DNA of 64,000 nt from Candidatus Pelagibacter sp. (lineage in GTDB: Bacteria > Pseudomonadota > Alphaproteobacteria > Pelagibacterales > Pelagibacteraceae), in assembly GCA_028097645.1 (NCBI GenBank), contig JAOHEU010000001.1:1-64000 (forward strand). The letters run 5' to 3'. The translations under genes were made by a program, and so were the position numbers. The notes beneath the pieces were generated by a model. It made no database searches, was not told the origin of the DNA, and was given only the letters and a program-made list of their open reading frames with translations. Of this stretch, positions 9,118-17,517 are shown one piece after another (within the stretch, counting starts at the first letter, position 1; every line of letters begins with the position of its first letter).

Positions 9118-9864
9118 ATGGAAATTAATTTATTATTTTTCTTTACAGTTATTCCTGCAATAATTTTATACGGCATAGCAAAATCTGGTTTAGGTGGATC
9201 TATGACTTTAATTTCTGTTCCGTTAATGACAATAGTTATGCCTTTAAATCAAGCGCTAGGAATTATTCTTCCTATTTTGATATTTTCAGACTTCATTGCA
9301 ACTTACAAATATAGAAAAGAATTTGATCTATCTACTTTAAAGTTAATGATCCCATTTGCAGCTATGGGCATAATTATTGGATCTTTAACTTTTTCATATT
9401 TTTCAGAAGAATTATTAAAATTTATTATTGGTTTAATGGGATTTATGTTCACTGTTCATTATTTTTTTTTTAAAAAAAATAAAGAAGCTAAGTCCAAAAA
9501 AAATTTTCTTAAAGGTGGAATTTGTTCAACGATAGCAGGTTTTACAAGCTTCTGTGTCCATGCTGGAGGAACTCCCACAAGTATCTATATGCTTCCACTT
9601 AGAATGAAAAAAGAAATATATGTTGGTACAAGAATAATTTTTTTTACTTTTGTAAATTTAATTAAACTTCCACTTTACATAAATTTATCAATGACTAGTT
9701 TTGAAACATTTAAACAATCTGCAATGTTGTTCCCTGTGGCATTTTTTGGAATATTAATTGGTTATAAATTAATCAAAATTATTGAAGAAAAATTATTTTA
9801 TAATATTTTATATATTTTAATTTTTATAAGTAGCTCAAAACTTTTATATGATTATCTAATATGA
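9118..9864 (+). CDS. TSUP (TauE/SafE) family permease
   Basis: This 248-residue inner-membrane protein has seven or eight helices and the two half-repeats of the TauE/SafE family (GIAKSGLGGSMTLISVPLM near the start and TIAGFTSFCVHAGGTPTS in the second half). Members export sulfite, sulfoacetate or other small organic acids or sulfonates. It overlaps the next gene by 4 bp. Taurine genes lie 46 kb away, so a sulfite/sulfonate role is possible but only inferred. Confidence 0.82.
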   Translation: MEINLLFFFTVIPAIILYGIAKSGLGGSMTLISVPLMTIVMPLNQALGIILPILIFSDFIATYKYRKEFDLSTLKLMIPFAAMGIIIGSLTFSYFSEELLKFIIGLMGFMFTVHYFFFKKNKEAKSKKNFLKGGICSTIAGFTSFCVHAGGTPTSIYMLPLRMKKEIYVGTRIIFFTFVNLIKLPLYINLSMTSFETFKQSAMLFPVAFFGILIGYKLIKIIEEKLFYNILYILIFISSSKLLYDYLI

Positions 9865-10412
9865 AAAACTTTAAACCAAGACTTAAGGCTAGGTTAAGAA
9901 AAAATAGACAGGTATTAAATAAAAATATTGATAATTTTTTTGGTTGGGTCAAAGGAGCAAAACTCGTTGAACTCAAAGAATGTAACACTGATGAAGATCC
10001 TGTAAGACCTGAATTAGATAATAAATTTAGAACTGGATATGGTCGAAAAATTTATGGGGTAGAATATCAAGGAGAAATACATGCTGTGATGTGTTTTGCT
10101 TATACAAACAAAATTCCAAAAAGTGTTGATGAATTAGAGAAATTAAGTACTGATGCCTTCTTACAAAGCGCAATGAGAGATCAAAGTGGAGGTCAAATAG
10201 CAATTGCTTATACAGTTTGGTCTAAGAAAAAAGGCGGCGGTAAATTAATTGTTAAAGAGGTGTTCAAAAAAATAAAAAAATCAAACCATCTAAATAGACT
10301 TATTACACTCTCACCTTTAACTGAAATGGCAACAAAATTTCACAGCAATAATGGCGCTAAATTAATTCAAATTAATGAAACAACTCAAAATTTTGAGTAT
10401 AAGGTCATGTAA
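9861..10412 (+). CDS. Conserved hypothetical protein, acyltransferase-like
   Basis: The soluble protein has 183 residues and a basic N-terminus (MKNFKPRLKARLRKNRQ). The body resembles GNAT-like folds: a central YGVEYQGEIHAVMCFAY strand pair, QIAIAYTVWSKKKGGGKLIV which looks like an acyl-CoA loop, and TKFHSNNGAKLI near the end, the common final GNAT motif. It overlaps the TSUP gene by 4 bp and precedes the SOUL gene by 3 bp. I cannot name the acceptor. Confidence 0.5.
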   Translation: MKNFKPRLKARLRKNRQVLNKNIDNFFGWVKGAKLVELKECNTDEDPVRPELDNKFRTGYGRKIYGVEYQGEIHAVMCFAYTNKIPKSVDELEKLSTDAFLQSAMRDQSGGQIAIAYTVWSKKKGGGKLIVKEVFKKIKKSNHLNRLITLSPLTEMATKFHSNNGAKLIQINETTQNFEYKVM

Positions 10413-10415
10413 TTC

Positions 10416-10982
10416 ATGAACCTAAAAAAGTTATTAATTCTAATATTTTGTGCTTTATATATTTTACCGTATTCTGTCGTTATGGCTAATGAGGAAGCAA
10501 AATATGAAATAATTGATGAAAATGAAGTTTATGATATTAGAAAATATAATGATCGTTTGGCTGTTGAAACATCAAGGTCTGGAATAGATAGTAATTTTAG
10601 AAAGTTATTTAATTACATTTCAGGAAGAAATGATGCTCAAAAAAAAATAGCAATGACTACCCCAGTTACTCAAGTAGAAAAAAGTGGTTATATGACTATG
10701 CAGTTTTATTTACCCTCAAAGTTTAATTCGGATAATGTTCCCAATCCTAGCAGAGATGATGTTCAGATAGTAAATGTCGAAGGGGGCTACTATGCTGTTC
10801 TAAGGTACAGTGGTAGAGCTTCTGATAGAAATTTTGTAAAACATAAAGAAATTCTAGAAAAAGAGTTAAATAAAAATAATATTTCAATTATAAGTCCACC
10901 CATAAGAGCAACCTATGATAGCCCTTTTACTCTTCCTATGAATAGAAGAAATGAGGCTATGTTTAAAGTTGAATTAAACTGA
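10416..10982 (+). CDS. SOUL-family haem-binding-like exported protein
   Basis: The protein has 188 residues with a signal peptide (about 1-24, ending VVMANEE). The mature part is a SOUL/HEBP domain: YEIIDENEVYDIRKYNDRL, then IAMTTPVTQ and the C-terminal SPFTLPMNRRNE. SOUL proteins bind haem or porphyrins in some organisms, but bacterial periplasmic members have no settled function. It shares one base (stop/start) with the carbonic-anhydrase-like gene, so both are translated from one operon. Confidence 0.85.
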   Translation: MNLKKLLILIFCALYILPYSVVMANEEAKYEIIDENEVYDIRKYNDRLAVETSRSGIDSNFRKLFNYISGRNDAQKKIAMTTPVTQVEKSGYMTMQFYLPSKFNSDNVPNPSRDDVQIVNVEGGYYAVLRYSGRASDRNFVKHKEILEKELNKNNISIISPPIRATYDSPFTLPMNRRNEAMFKVELN

Positions 10983-11398
10983 TGAAATCAAAATATAAAG
11001 CAATGGTATTATCTTGTATGGATCCTAGGTTCCAACTCTCTGTATTTAAGTTTATGAAAAAAAAGAATTTAATTGGAAAACATAGTTCTTTTACTATTGC
11101 TGGCTCAGCTGTGGGAGTTACACATTCAAAATTTAAAAAATGGCATCAGCCTTTTTTAGATAATCTTAGCACCTCTATCAAATTGCACAAAATTGAAAAA
11201 TTAATAGTAGTTAACCATGAAGATTGTGGAGCTATTAAATTAGCCGAAAATAAAAAAGATTATATTGAGAAAGAAATTCACCAGAGTTCTTTTCAAAAAC
11301 TTGAAAAAAAAATTAATAAAAAGTTCCCTAAATTAAAATTAGAATTTTACATAATAAAGTTAAATCAAAAAATTTTAAGGGTTCGCTCTTTAAGATAA
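10982..11398 (+). CDS. Short beta-carbonic anhydrase-like protein
   Basis: This 138-residue protein has the metal and dyad residues of beta-carbonic anhydrases: Cys12, Asp14 and Arg16 (SCMDPRF), then His79 and Cys82 (NHEDCGA), with FTIAGSAVG at 37-45. It is much shorter than normal enzymes (~200 aa), ending soon after the metal site. It may be a truncated paralog or a member of a minimal clade. The reaction would be CO2/bicarbonate interconversion if it is active. The stop codon lies inside an inverted repeat shared with the opposite strand. Confidence 0.65.
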   Translation: MKSKYKAMVLSCMDPRFQLSVFKFMKKKNLIGKHSSFTIAGSAVGVTHSKFKKWHQPFLDNLSTSIKLHKIEKLIVVNHEDCGAIKLAENKKDYIEKEIHQSSFQKLEKKINKKFPKLKLEFYIIKLNQKILRVRSLR

Positions 11399-11410
11399 GT
11401 CCTAAAGAGC
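11385..11410. terminator. Inverted repeat at the end of the carbonic-anhydrase-like gene
   Basis: GCTCTTTA (11385-11392) and TAAAGAGC (11403-11410) form a perfect 8-bp stem with a 10-nt loop that contains the stop codon. It sits between convergent reading frames and could stop or stabilise transcripts from both sides. Neither side has a strong U-tract. Confidence 0.45.
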
Positions 11411-11414
11411 TCCC

Positions 11415-11510
11415 TTATTCAGCCTCTTTGGCTTTTAAATCCGTTTGGATTTTTTTAGTTTGTTTTATGGATTGTTTCTTCAGCTAAGTATCAGGTGGTG
11501 TAAGTTTCAA
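11415..11510 (-). other. Cryptic small ORF with strong Shine-Dalgarno and an in-frame TAG
   Basis: On the minus strand a near-perfect AAGGAGGT (11525-11518) stands 7 nt before a TTG codon (11510). The frame reads KLTPPDT, meets TAG at 11486-11484, then continues for 22 sense codons (LKKQSIKQTKKIQTDLKAK and EAE) to TAA at 11417-11415. This could be a leader peptide, a decayed ribosomal-type small gene or a sequencing error. I do not recognise it. The rest of the 251-bp gap (11399-11649) holds the two hairpins listed here and nothing else I can support. Confidence 0.35.
11437..11456 (+). terminator. Small hairpin followed by T-run
   Basis: AAATCC (11437-11442), loop GTTT and GGATTT (11447-11452) run into TTTT on the plus strand. 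It is a plausible intrinsic terminator for the plus-strand run of genes that ends with the carbonic-anhydrase-like gene. The stem is short and A/T rich. Confidence 0.5.
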
Positions 11511-11649
11511 AATAATGACCTCCTTGTTATAAAGGTAATTATTATAAAATAAATTTCAATTTATTTATTTACATTTTATGCAAATAAATTTCTTGAATAC
11601 AACCTAGTGCTTTAGTAGATTCCCGTTAACTTAATTAATTCTTCTTAAA

Positions 11650-12507
11650 TTATTTTTTATCAATTAATTCGCTAATAAAATTTTCTCCGTAACCATTATC
11701 AACTGCTTTTTGAAAATAATTTTTGTTATCTTCTGCAATTTTTTCAGCTTCAGGAAAATCTTTTAAAAGGTCTTGAATGTAAGTTAAATCTTTAACTGAA
11801 TTAGAGGCTGTGAATTTAAATCCAGTAGAGTCTCCTTGAAGTAAAGCTTCAAAAACTCTAATAAGTGCAGCTGAATTTCCAGACCCAAGTTTTGCAACAT
11901 CAAATAATTTTTGCAAATCTAAATCAAATTTTTTAGCAGCTATTGCCATATGGTTAATTAAAGCAGCATTTCCAAGTGTTAAAAAATTGTTTAAAAGTTT
12001 TGATTTTGCACCCATTCCAACTGGACCAAAATGGAAATAATTTTTACAAAAAAATTTTAAATATGGTTCTGCTAGCTTGAAATTATTATCTGTTGCACCA
12101 ACAATACCACCTAGTACACCTTCTTCTGCTTGAACAGGCCCTCCCATTACAGGGCACTCAATATAATTAATATTTTTAGATTGATAAATTTTTTCAGTTT
12201 CAATTGATCCTGATTGATTGTGAGTTGTAATATCAATGATCAGTGTTTTTTCATCTAAAATACTAGCAAGTTTTGTAGCAATTTCTTTTGCAATAGGTGT
12301 ATTGGTTACACATTTAACTAAAACATTTAGTTGTTTATTGCTAAAATCCGTTAAGCTTTTTATTTCTATTGCACCTTTACTTACAATTTTTTCAATTGGT
12401 TTTCTATTTTTGTTGGCAACTACAAATAAGTTGTTACCTTTTTCTAAGATATTTTTAGCTATTCCATAGCCCATGTATCCTACACCGATAAAACCCACAT
12501 TACTCAT
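11650..12507 (-). CDS. 3-hydroxyisobutyrate dehydrogenase-family NAD(P) oxidoreductase
   Basis: This 285-residue beta-hydroxyacid dehydrogenase has a Rossmann motif GFIGVGYMGYGIA at 5-17, the substrate loop CPVMGGPVQAEEG at 118-130 and the catalytic K170 followed by N173-N174 (KLLNN). Family members oxidise 3-hydroxyisobutyrate or reduce tartronate semialdehyde, succinic semialdehyde or glyoxylate. The neighbours do not settle the substrate. It starts 44 bp from the divergent small membrane protein gene. Confidence 0.85.
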   Translation of the reverse strand: MSNVGFIGVGYMGYGIAKNILEKGNNLFVVANKNRKPIEKIVSKGAIEIKSLTDFSNKQLNVLVKCVTNTPIAKEIATKLASILDEKTLIIDITTHNQSGSIETEKIYQSKNINYIECPVMGGPVQAEEGVLGGIVGATDNNFKLAEPYLKFFCKNYFHFGPVGMGAKSKLLNNFLTLGNAALINHMAIAAKKFDLDLQKLFDVAKLGSGNSAALIRVFEALLQGDSTGFKFTASNSVKDLTYIQDLLKDFPEAEKIAEDNKNYFQKAVDNGYGENFISELIDKK

Positions 12508-12551
12508 ATAATGAAGTTTACATGATAAATGATTATGTATAAAGTTTATTT

Positions 12552-12731
12552 ATGAAATACTTATGTGCGTTGAGAGATTTATTAATAAGTCTTGTTGCAT
12601 CCACTATTATTATCTATGCAATAAATATTGTTGCTGGCTTTGGTGGAGCTGATTATGAGTTTAGTCATGGAGAAACTTTTATAGTTTGGATACTAATGGC
12701 AATACTAGTTAATAATTGTTTAAAAAAATAA
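12552..12731 (+). CDS. Small membrane protein (59 aa)
   Basis: The ORF begins MKYLCALRDLLISLVASTII and encodes two hydrophobic helices (about 10-28 and 42-54) joined by a loop with GFGGADYEFSHGE. It fills the space between divergent HIBADH-family and convergent dioxygenase genes, ending 1 bp from the dioxygenase stop. No family is recognised. It is too short for many gene finders, but its packing and composition support coding. Confidence 0.6.
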   Translation: MKYLCALRDLLISLVASTIIIYAINIVAGFGGADYEFSHGETFIVWILMAILVNNCLKK

Positions 12732-12732
12732 A

Positions 12733-13836
12733 TTAGATATTAAATTTTCTTTTTAAGTGTCTTAATTTTCCTTCGGTGCTGTCGTAATCGATATAACATC
12801 CTTGCAAAAATCTATTTCCTTCTTTTACCTCGTAGGATGTTCGTCCATGTAGTAGTCTATAATTATCCATCATCATTAAATCTTTTGGAGCAAGCTTAAA
12901 CTCTATTCTGTATTTTTCAGAGTTATACATTTCAGATAATTTTTTTCGTGCTTTATAATATAAATCTAATTTTTGTTTATCTAACATCGGCACATAGTCT
13001 AGTCTTGGACTAAATCTTACTTGTTTAAAATTTTTGTTATCATCTAGTTTAATTAGTTCTGACCAATCCTCTAAAACAACATCTTTATCAACAAATTTAA
13101 ATCTAACTTTAACTTCAGATAAAATCTTATAAAAATCTGGATTTTCTTTTTTCAAATCTTCTGTAACTGTAAAACCATCTACTAATGTTGATAGCCCACC
13201 TGTAACTTCACTTACAATACAATGAAGTAATTGAATACATGGAACTGGGTTACGATAAGGATTGTCTGTATGAGGTGATAAGCCTAAAGAGGTGTATGCA
13301 AGATCGTTTGGATCTGGTTTTGATTTAACATCAAAATATTCTCCAAAATTTGTTCTTCTGACACTTCCTATTGAATTAGCAAATTTTACAATAAAATTAT
13401 CTTCTGTTGGAATATTTTTGATGATTACAAATCCATATTTGTAGAAAGAAACAAGTAAATCATACATTTCTTTGCTATTAAAAAAACCATCTTGATATTC
13501 AAAATCCTTTATATTCTCCAAAGTTGAATTCCATTTAATTTTAGGAATAGATCTTATAACTGTATCTTCATTTGAAAATTCTAAGGCAAGTTTATCAATG
13601 TTTAATTTAGATTTAATGCCATCATTAAAGTCTATTTCAAGAAATTGTTTATTAATAGTTGCTGTATTTATAGATATTTCACTACTTAATGTTGTTGGAT
13701 CAAATAGTCTTTGTTGAGTACCTTTGTCTAAAAATTCCTCGCCATCAACTCTTTCTCTTAACCAGAAAGGGTGAATTTCTTTTTTGACAGAACCATTATT
13801 AAAGTAAACTTTGTTTTGGTTAAGTTCAATTTTCAT
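12733..13836 (-). CDS. Gamma-butyrobetaine hydroxylase-like 2-oxoglutarate dioxygenase
   Basis: This TauD/BBOX-family Fe(II)/2-oxoglutarate dioxygenase has 367 residues from the ATG at 13836; a TTG four codons upstream is less likely. The N-terminal ~100 residues match the DUF971-type cap of gamma-butyrobetaine and trimethyllysine hydroxylases (IHPFWLRERV at 21-30). The metal triad is His189-x-Asp191 (SPHTDNPY) and His330 (LLHGRTSY). The N-terminal half has no cysteine, so the structural zinc site of human BBOX is absent. The likely substrate is a trimethylammonium compound, in line with carnitine/betaine metabolism, but this is not provable here. Confidence 0.8.
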   Translation of the reverse strand: MKIELNQNKVYFNNGSVKKEIHPFWLRERVDGEEFLDKGTQQRLFDPTTLSSEISINTATINKQFLEIDFNDGIKSKLNIDKLALEFSNEDTVIRSIPKIKWNSTLENIKDFEYQDGFFNSKEMYDLLVSFYKYGFVIIKNIPTEDNFIVKFANSIGSVRRTNFGEYFDVKSKPDPNDLAYTSLGLSPHTDNPYRNPVPCIQLLHCIVSEVTGGLSTLVDGFTVTEDLKKENPDFYKILSEVKVRFKFVDKDVVLEDWSELIKLDDNKNFKQVRFSPRLDYVPMLDKQKLDLYYKARKKLSEMYNSEKYRIEFKLAPKDLMMMDNYRLLHGRTSYEVKEGNRFLQGCYIDYDSTEGKLRHLKRKFNI

Positions 13837-13902
13837 GACTAAAATCAAGAATTATTTAAATTTTAACTTTATTCAACATAAATAAAATAGTATTAGATTA
13901 AA

Positions 13903-14709
13903 GTGGATCAATTTAAATCAAAAAACTACCCAATATATGCTAATTTTTTAAACAAGTTAGCTAAAGACTTAACTAATTTCTATCACTCTAAATTAAATAG
14001 AACTTTTAAGGTATCCAATAAACTTAAAGGGAAAGGATACGATCCAGTAACGACCTCGGACAAAGCGTTTGAAAAATTTATAAGATCAAAAATTAAAAGT
14101 AAATTTCCTAACCATCAAATAGTTGGTGAGGAATTTGGTCATACAAAGTCTAATAGTGATTTTACTTGGGTAATAGACCCAATAGATGGAACAAGATCAT
14201 TTGTTATTGGTAATCCCACTTGGAGTAATCTTATTTCATTAAACTATAAAGGAAATCCGATTTTAGGTTTGGCCAATTTTCCCGTGCTTAAAAAATATTA
14301 TATAAACCATTCTGATAAAGCTGCATATGTAGTTGATAATGGAAAAAGAAAGAAAATATCAGTTAATAAAAAAGTTTCATTTAAAGATGTTAAAGTTGCA
14401 GCGGCATTTCATGGCTGGTTATCTTTAGATAAGCAAAAAAAAATTCCACAAATATTAAAATTAATGCAATTCCCATGCAGTGATGCTTTAAGCTATTCTC
14501 ACTTATCAGAGGGAAGAGTTGATATCGTAATACAATGTTCAAATAAAATTTGGGATATTCATCCAATAATTCCAATTGTTAAAGCTGCAGGTGGACATCT
14601 TTCCACTTGGGATAACAGAGATGCAGCAAATGCAGGAAATATTTTAGTTTCTTCTAATAAAACTATTCATAATAAGTTTTTAAAATTGTTGAAACCTGTA
14701 TCAAAATGA
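13903..14709 (+). CDS. Inositol monophosphatase-family phosphatase, HisN-like
   Basis: This 268-residue Mg2+-dependent phosphatase starts at GTG. It has GEE at 75-77, DPIDGTRSF at 92-100 and a C-terminal WDIHP in place of the more usual WDxAP. The pattern matches histidinol-phosphate phosphatase HisN (histidine biosynthesis) and inositol monophosphatases; HisN is the better guess because of DPIDGTRSF and length. It overlaps the DUF924 gene by 4 bp. Confidence 0.8.
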   Translation: MDQFKSKNYPIYANFLNKLAKDLTNFYHSKLNRTFKVSNKLKGKGYDPVTTSDKAFEKFIRSKIKSKFPNHQIVGEEFGHTKSNSDFTWVIDPIDGTRSFVIGNPTWSNLISLNYKGNPILGLANFPVLKKYYINHSDKAAYVVDNGKRKKISVNKKVSFKDVKVAAAFHGWLSLDKQKKIPQILKLMQFPCSDALSYSHLSEGRVDIVIQCSNKIWDIHPIIPIVKAAGGHLSTWDNRDAANAGNILVSSNKTIHNKFLKLLKPVSK

Positions 14710-15269
14710 TCCCAAAAAAAGCTCAAGAAATTTTAGATTTTTGGTTTAAAGAAACTCCGGCCAAAAAAAGATTTAAAAAAGATGAAGCTTTCGATAAAAC
14801 TATAAAAGATAGGTTTTTAAATGATTATGAGCTTGCGAGTCAAAACGAGTATGACGATTGGCAAGATCAACCAATGAGTGCACTAGCATTAGTTATTCTT
14901 TTTGATCAATTTTCAAGAAATATGTTTAGAGATGATAAAAAAGCTTTTGCTCAAGATCACAAAACAAGATTGATCGTAAATGATGCAGTTTATGCTGGTT
15001 ATCTAGAATCTATGAATGAAAGTGAAAGATTTTTTATGATATTACCTCTTATTCATAGTGAAGAAATAACCGATCATGACATGGCTTATTATCTACTTAA
15101 TAAATATCTAAGAGAGCATGAAGGATATGTTCAAATAAAGAAATTTTGGAAAGATCACACAAAAGCAATTCAATTATTTCACAGATATCCTCATAGAAAT
15201 AAAGTGCTTGGTAGAGAGACTACTGAAGAAGAGTTGGCTTTTTTAAATGGTCCTAATTCATCCTGGTAA
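14706..15269 (+). CDS. DUF924 family protein
   Basis: This 187-residue soluble protein belongs to the DUF924 family (tetratricopeptide-like fold). The hallmark ILDFWFKETPAKKRF is at 9-23 and ALVILFDQFSRNMFR at about 60-74, with HSEEITDHD and FHRYPHRNKVLGR later. The function is unknown. It overlaps the phosphatase gene by 4 bp and precedes the DUF952 gene by 2 bp, so the three genes form one unit. Confidence 0.9.
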   Translation: MIPKKAQEILDFWFKETPAKKRFKKDEAFDKTIKDRFLNDYELASQNEYDDWQDQPMSALALVILFDQFSRNMFRDDKKAFAQDHKTRLIVNDAVYAGYLESMNESERFFMILPLIHSEEITDHDMAYYLLNKYLREHEGYVQIKKFWKDHTKAIQLFHRYPHRNKVLGRETTEEELAFLNGPNSSW

Positions 15270-15271
15270 TC

Positions 15272-15616
15272 GTGAATTTAAAACATGTTTATAAAATAAT
15301 TGATAATGACGAGCTTAAAAAAGCTAAATTATCAGGCAAATACACTGGCTCTGCTAAAGATATACAAGATGGTTACATTCATTTTTCAGGTCAAGACCAA
15401 GTAGCATCTACTCTTAAAAAATATTATTCAGGAATTGAAAACTTAATATTATTAAAAGTGGAAACACTTAAATTAGATCATTTAGTTTGGGAACAAGCAT
15501 CTGATGGTAATTTTTTTCCACATTTATATTCTTCGCTTGATTTATCTAATGTAGTAAATGAATTTGAAATAACTTTAGATAACGATGGTACACACAAGCT
15601 ACCAGATACACTCTAA
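15272..15616 (+). CDS. DUF952 family protein
   Basis: The 114-residue protein starts at GTG. It carries the DUF952 pattern: VYKIIDNDELKKAK near the start, DGYIHFSGQDQV, then LVWEQASDGNFFPHLYSSL. The fold is related to ADP-ribosyltransferase-like and RNA 2'-phosphotransferase-like small domains; no activity is established. It is the last gene of the HisN-like/DUF924/DUF952 unit. The next 127 bp are gene-free and contain the promoter region of the aldehyde dehydrogenase. Confidence 0.88.
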   Translation: MNLKHVYKIIDNDELKKAKLSGKYTGSAKDIQDGYIHFSGQDQVASTLKKYYSGIENLILLKVETLKLDHLVWEQASDGNFFPHLYSSLDLSNVVNEFEITLDNDGTHKLPDTL

Positions 15617-15743
15617 GTATTTTTATTACTAATAGTAGATACCCAAAACATTCAACACAACATACAGTGACTGATTCAATTAAAAATTGAAAAAAAGATT
15701 TATTAAAATAGACACGTACTCTGATTAGTAGTTAAATTAAGTT

Positions 15744-17471
15744 ATGGCTATTAAACGAAAAAAAGTAGCAAAAAAAAAGACTAAATTAGTCAAAGTTTCC
15801 AAAAAAAAAACTAAAACAAAAAAAAAGGTTGCTACAAAAAGGTCAGCGACAAAGAAACCTTCTAAGGTTTCTAAAAAAAAAAATAAGATAAAAAATAAAA
15901 AAAACAGAGAGGTAAAAAAAATGAGCACTGAAACAGTTAAAGGTGGAGTATCTGCTTCGTTAGATACATCTCATCTTAAAGTACCATTTCCATTTAAATC
16001 AAAATATGGAAATTATATTGGAGGAAAATTTGTTGAGCCGAAATCAGGAAAATATTTTGACAACGTAAGTCCAATTAACAATGAAGTTATATGTCAAATG
16101 GCTAGATCAGATGCAAAAGATGTTGATGCAGCTTTAGACGCTGCTCACGAAGCATTTAAGGAATGGGGCAAAACAGACATCACTACAAGATCTAATATAA
16201 TGAACAAGATTGCTGATGTTTTAGAGAAAAACCTAAATCTTTTAGCGACAGCTGAATGTTTGGATAATGGTAAACCAATTAGAGAATGTATGGCTGCTGA
16301 CTTACCATTGGTTATTGATCACTGGAGATATTTTGCAGGAGTTATTAGAGCAGAAGAAGGATCTGTTGCTGAAATTAGTAACTCTCAATACTCTTATAAC
16401 ATACCTGAACCTTTAGGTGTTGTTGGTCAGATAGTTCCATGGAACTTCCCATTATTGATGGCTACATGGAAATTAGCTCCAGCTTTAGCTGCAGGAAACT
16501 GTTCGGTTTTAAAACCAGCTGAACAAACTCCAGCTTCTATTATGCTTATGATGGAACTTATTGGTGATTTGTTGCCTCCAGGAGTGGTAAATATTGTTAG
16601 TGGATTTGGTCTTGAAGCAGGTAAGCCATTAGCTTCATCAGACAGAATTGCTAAAATTGCATTTACAGGTGAAACAACAACTGGACGTTTGATTATGCAG
16701 TATGCTGCACAAAACTTAATTCCAATTACTTTAGAATTAGGTGGAAAATCTCCAAACGTTTTCTTTGAAGACATCATGGATAAAGATGATGCTTTTTTAG
16801 ATAAGTGCGTTGAAGGATTTGTAATGTTCAACTTAAACCAAGGAGAAGTATGTACTTGTCCAAGTAGAGCTTTAGTCCAAGAATCTATTTATGATAAATT
16901 CATGGAAAAAGTAATTGCTAGAACAAAAGCTGTAGTACAGGACAATCCTTTAAAAATGGAAACTATGATTGGCGCTCAAGCATCCGTGGAACAAATGGAA
17001 AAAATCAAATCTTATCTTGATTTAGGTAAGAAAGAGGGTGCCAAAGTTCTATGTGGTGGAGATGTTGCTAAATTAAATAGTGGTTTAGAAAATGGAAATT
17101 ATATCCAACCTACTATTTTTGAAGGTGATAATAGTATGAGAATCTTCCAGGAAGAAATTTTTGGACCTGTAGTTTCTGTTACTAAGTTTAAAGATGAAGC
17201 ACATGCATTAGAAATTGCTAATGACACTCTTTATGGACTTGGTGCAGGTGTTTGGACTAGAAATGGTAATATTGCATATAGAATGGGACGAGGTATTCAA
17301 GCAGGTATTGTTTGGACAAATTGTTACCATGCTTATCCTGCTCACTCGCCATTTGGTGGTTACAAACAATCTGGTGTTGGAAGAGAAACTCATAAAATGA
17401 TGCTAAATCACTATAGACAAAATAAAAATCTACATGTGTCTTATGCGGAAAATAAATTAGGTTTCTTTTAA
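15744..17471 (+). CDS. NAD-dependent aldehyde dehydrogenase (ExaC/AldB type) with lysine-rich N-terminal extension
   Basis: Residues from about 75 on form a complete ALDH with [20 protein letters not shown] (general-base Glu) and [13 protein letters not shown] (catalytic Cys), the signature of acetaldehyde dehydrogenases ExaC/AldB. It oxidises short aldehydes to acids with NAD+. The first 59 residues are unusual: a histone-H1-like tract of Lys, Thr, Val and Ser. A second methionine (M60, position 15921) has a good ribosome site GAGG 8 nt upstream, so the 516-residue form may be the main product and the longer one a minor or misannotated form. The partner gene DUF779 follows. Confidence 0.9.
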   Translation: MAIKRKKVAKKKTKLVKVSKKKTKTKKKVATKRSATKKPSKVSKKKNKIKNKKNREVKKMSTETVKGGVSASLDTSHLKVPFPFKSKYGNYIGGKFVEPKSGKYFDNVSPINNEVICQMARSDAKDVDAALDAAHEAFKEWGKTDITTRSNIMNKIADVLEKNLNLLATAECLDNGKPIRECMAADLPLVIDHWRYFAGVIRAEEGSVAEISNSQYSYNIPEPLGVVGQIVPWNFPLLMATWKLAPALAAGNCSVLKPAEQTPASIMLMMELIGDLLPPGVVNIVSGFGLEAGKPLASSDRIAKIAFTGETTTGRLIMQYAAQNLIPITLELGGKSPNVFFEDIMDKDDAFLDKCVEGFVMFNLNQGEVCTCPSRALVQESIYDKFMEKVIARTKAVVQDNPLKMETMIGAQASVEQMEKIKSYLDLGKKEGAKVLCGGDVAKLNSGLENGNYIQPTIFEGDNSMRIFQEEIFGPVVSVTKFKDEAHALEIANDTLYGLGAGVWTRNGNIAYRMGRGIQAGIVWTNCYHAYPAHSPFGGYKQSGVGRETHKMMLNHYRQNKNLHVSYAENKLGFF

Positions 17472-17484
17472 TAGATAAATTATA

Positions 17485-17510
17485 ATGGCCCGTATTAAGT
17501 TACGGGCCAT
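17485..17510 (+). promoter_or_regulatory. Perfect 10-bp hairpin between the aldehyde dehydrogenase and DUF779 genes
   Basis: ATGGCCCGTA (17485-17494), loop TTAAGT and TACGGGCCAT (17501-17510) form a perfect G+C-rich stem 14 bp after the ALDH stop and 8 bp before the DUF779 start. No T-run follows, so it looks like an mRNA-processing or stability element rather than a terminator. It also contains an ATG in the DUF779 frame that is probably not used. Confidence 0.6.
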
Positions 17511-17517
17511 ATTAAAC

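Noticed and set aside
11399..11649. Structured RNA (tmRNA, SRP or 6S RNA) in the 251-bp gap
   Set aside because: I found only two short hairpins and the small ORF; none of the diagnostic core sequences of these RNAs is visible.
13837..13848. TTG start for the dioxygenase, four codons upstream of ATG 13836
   Set aside because: An ATG with normal spacing follows directly; the extra residues are not needed for the domain.
15760..15920. Frameshift error in the A-run tract before the aldehyde dehydrogenase
   Set aside because: The frame is open across the whole tract, so no frameshift is needed; it is kept as a finding rather than called a pseudogene.
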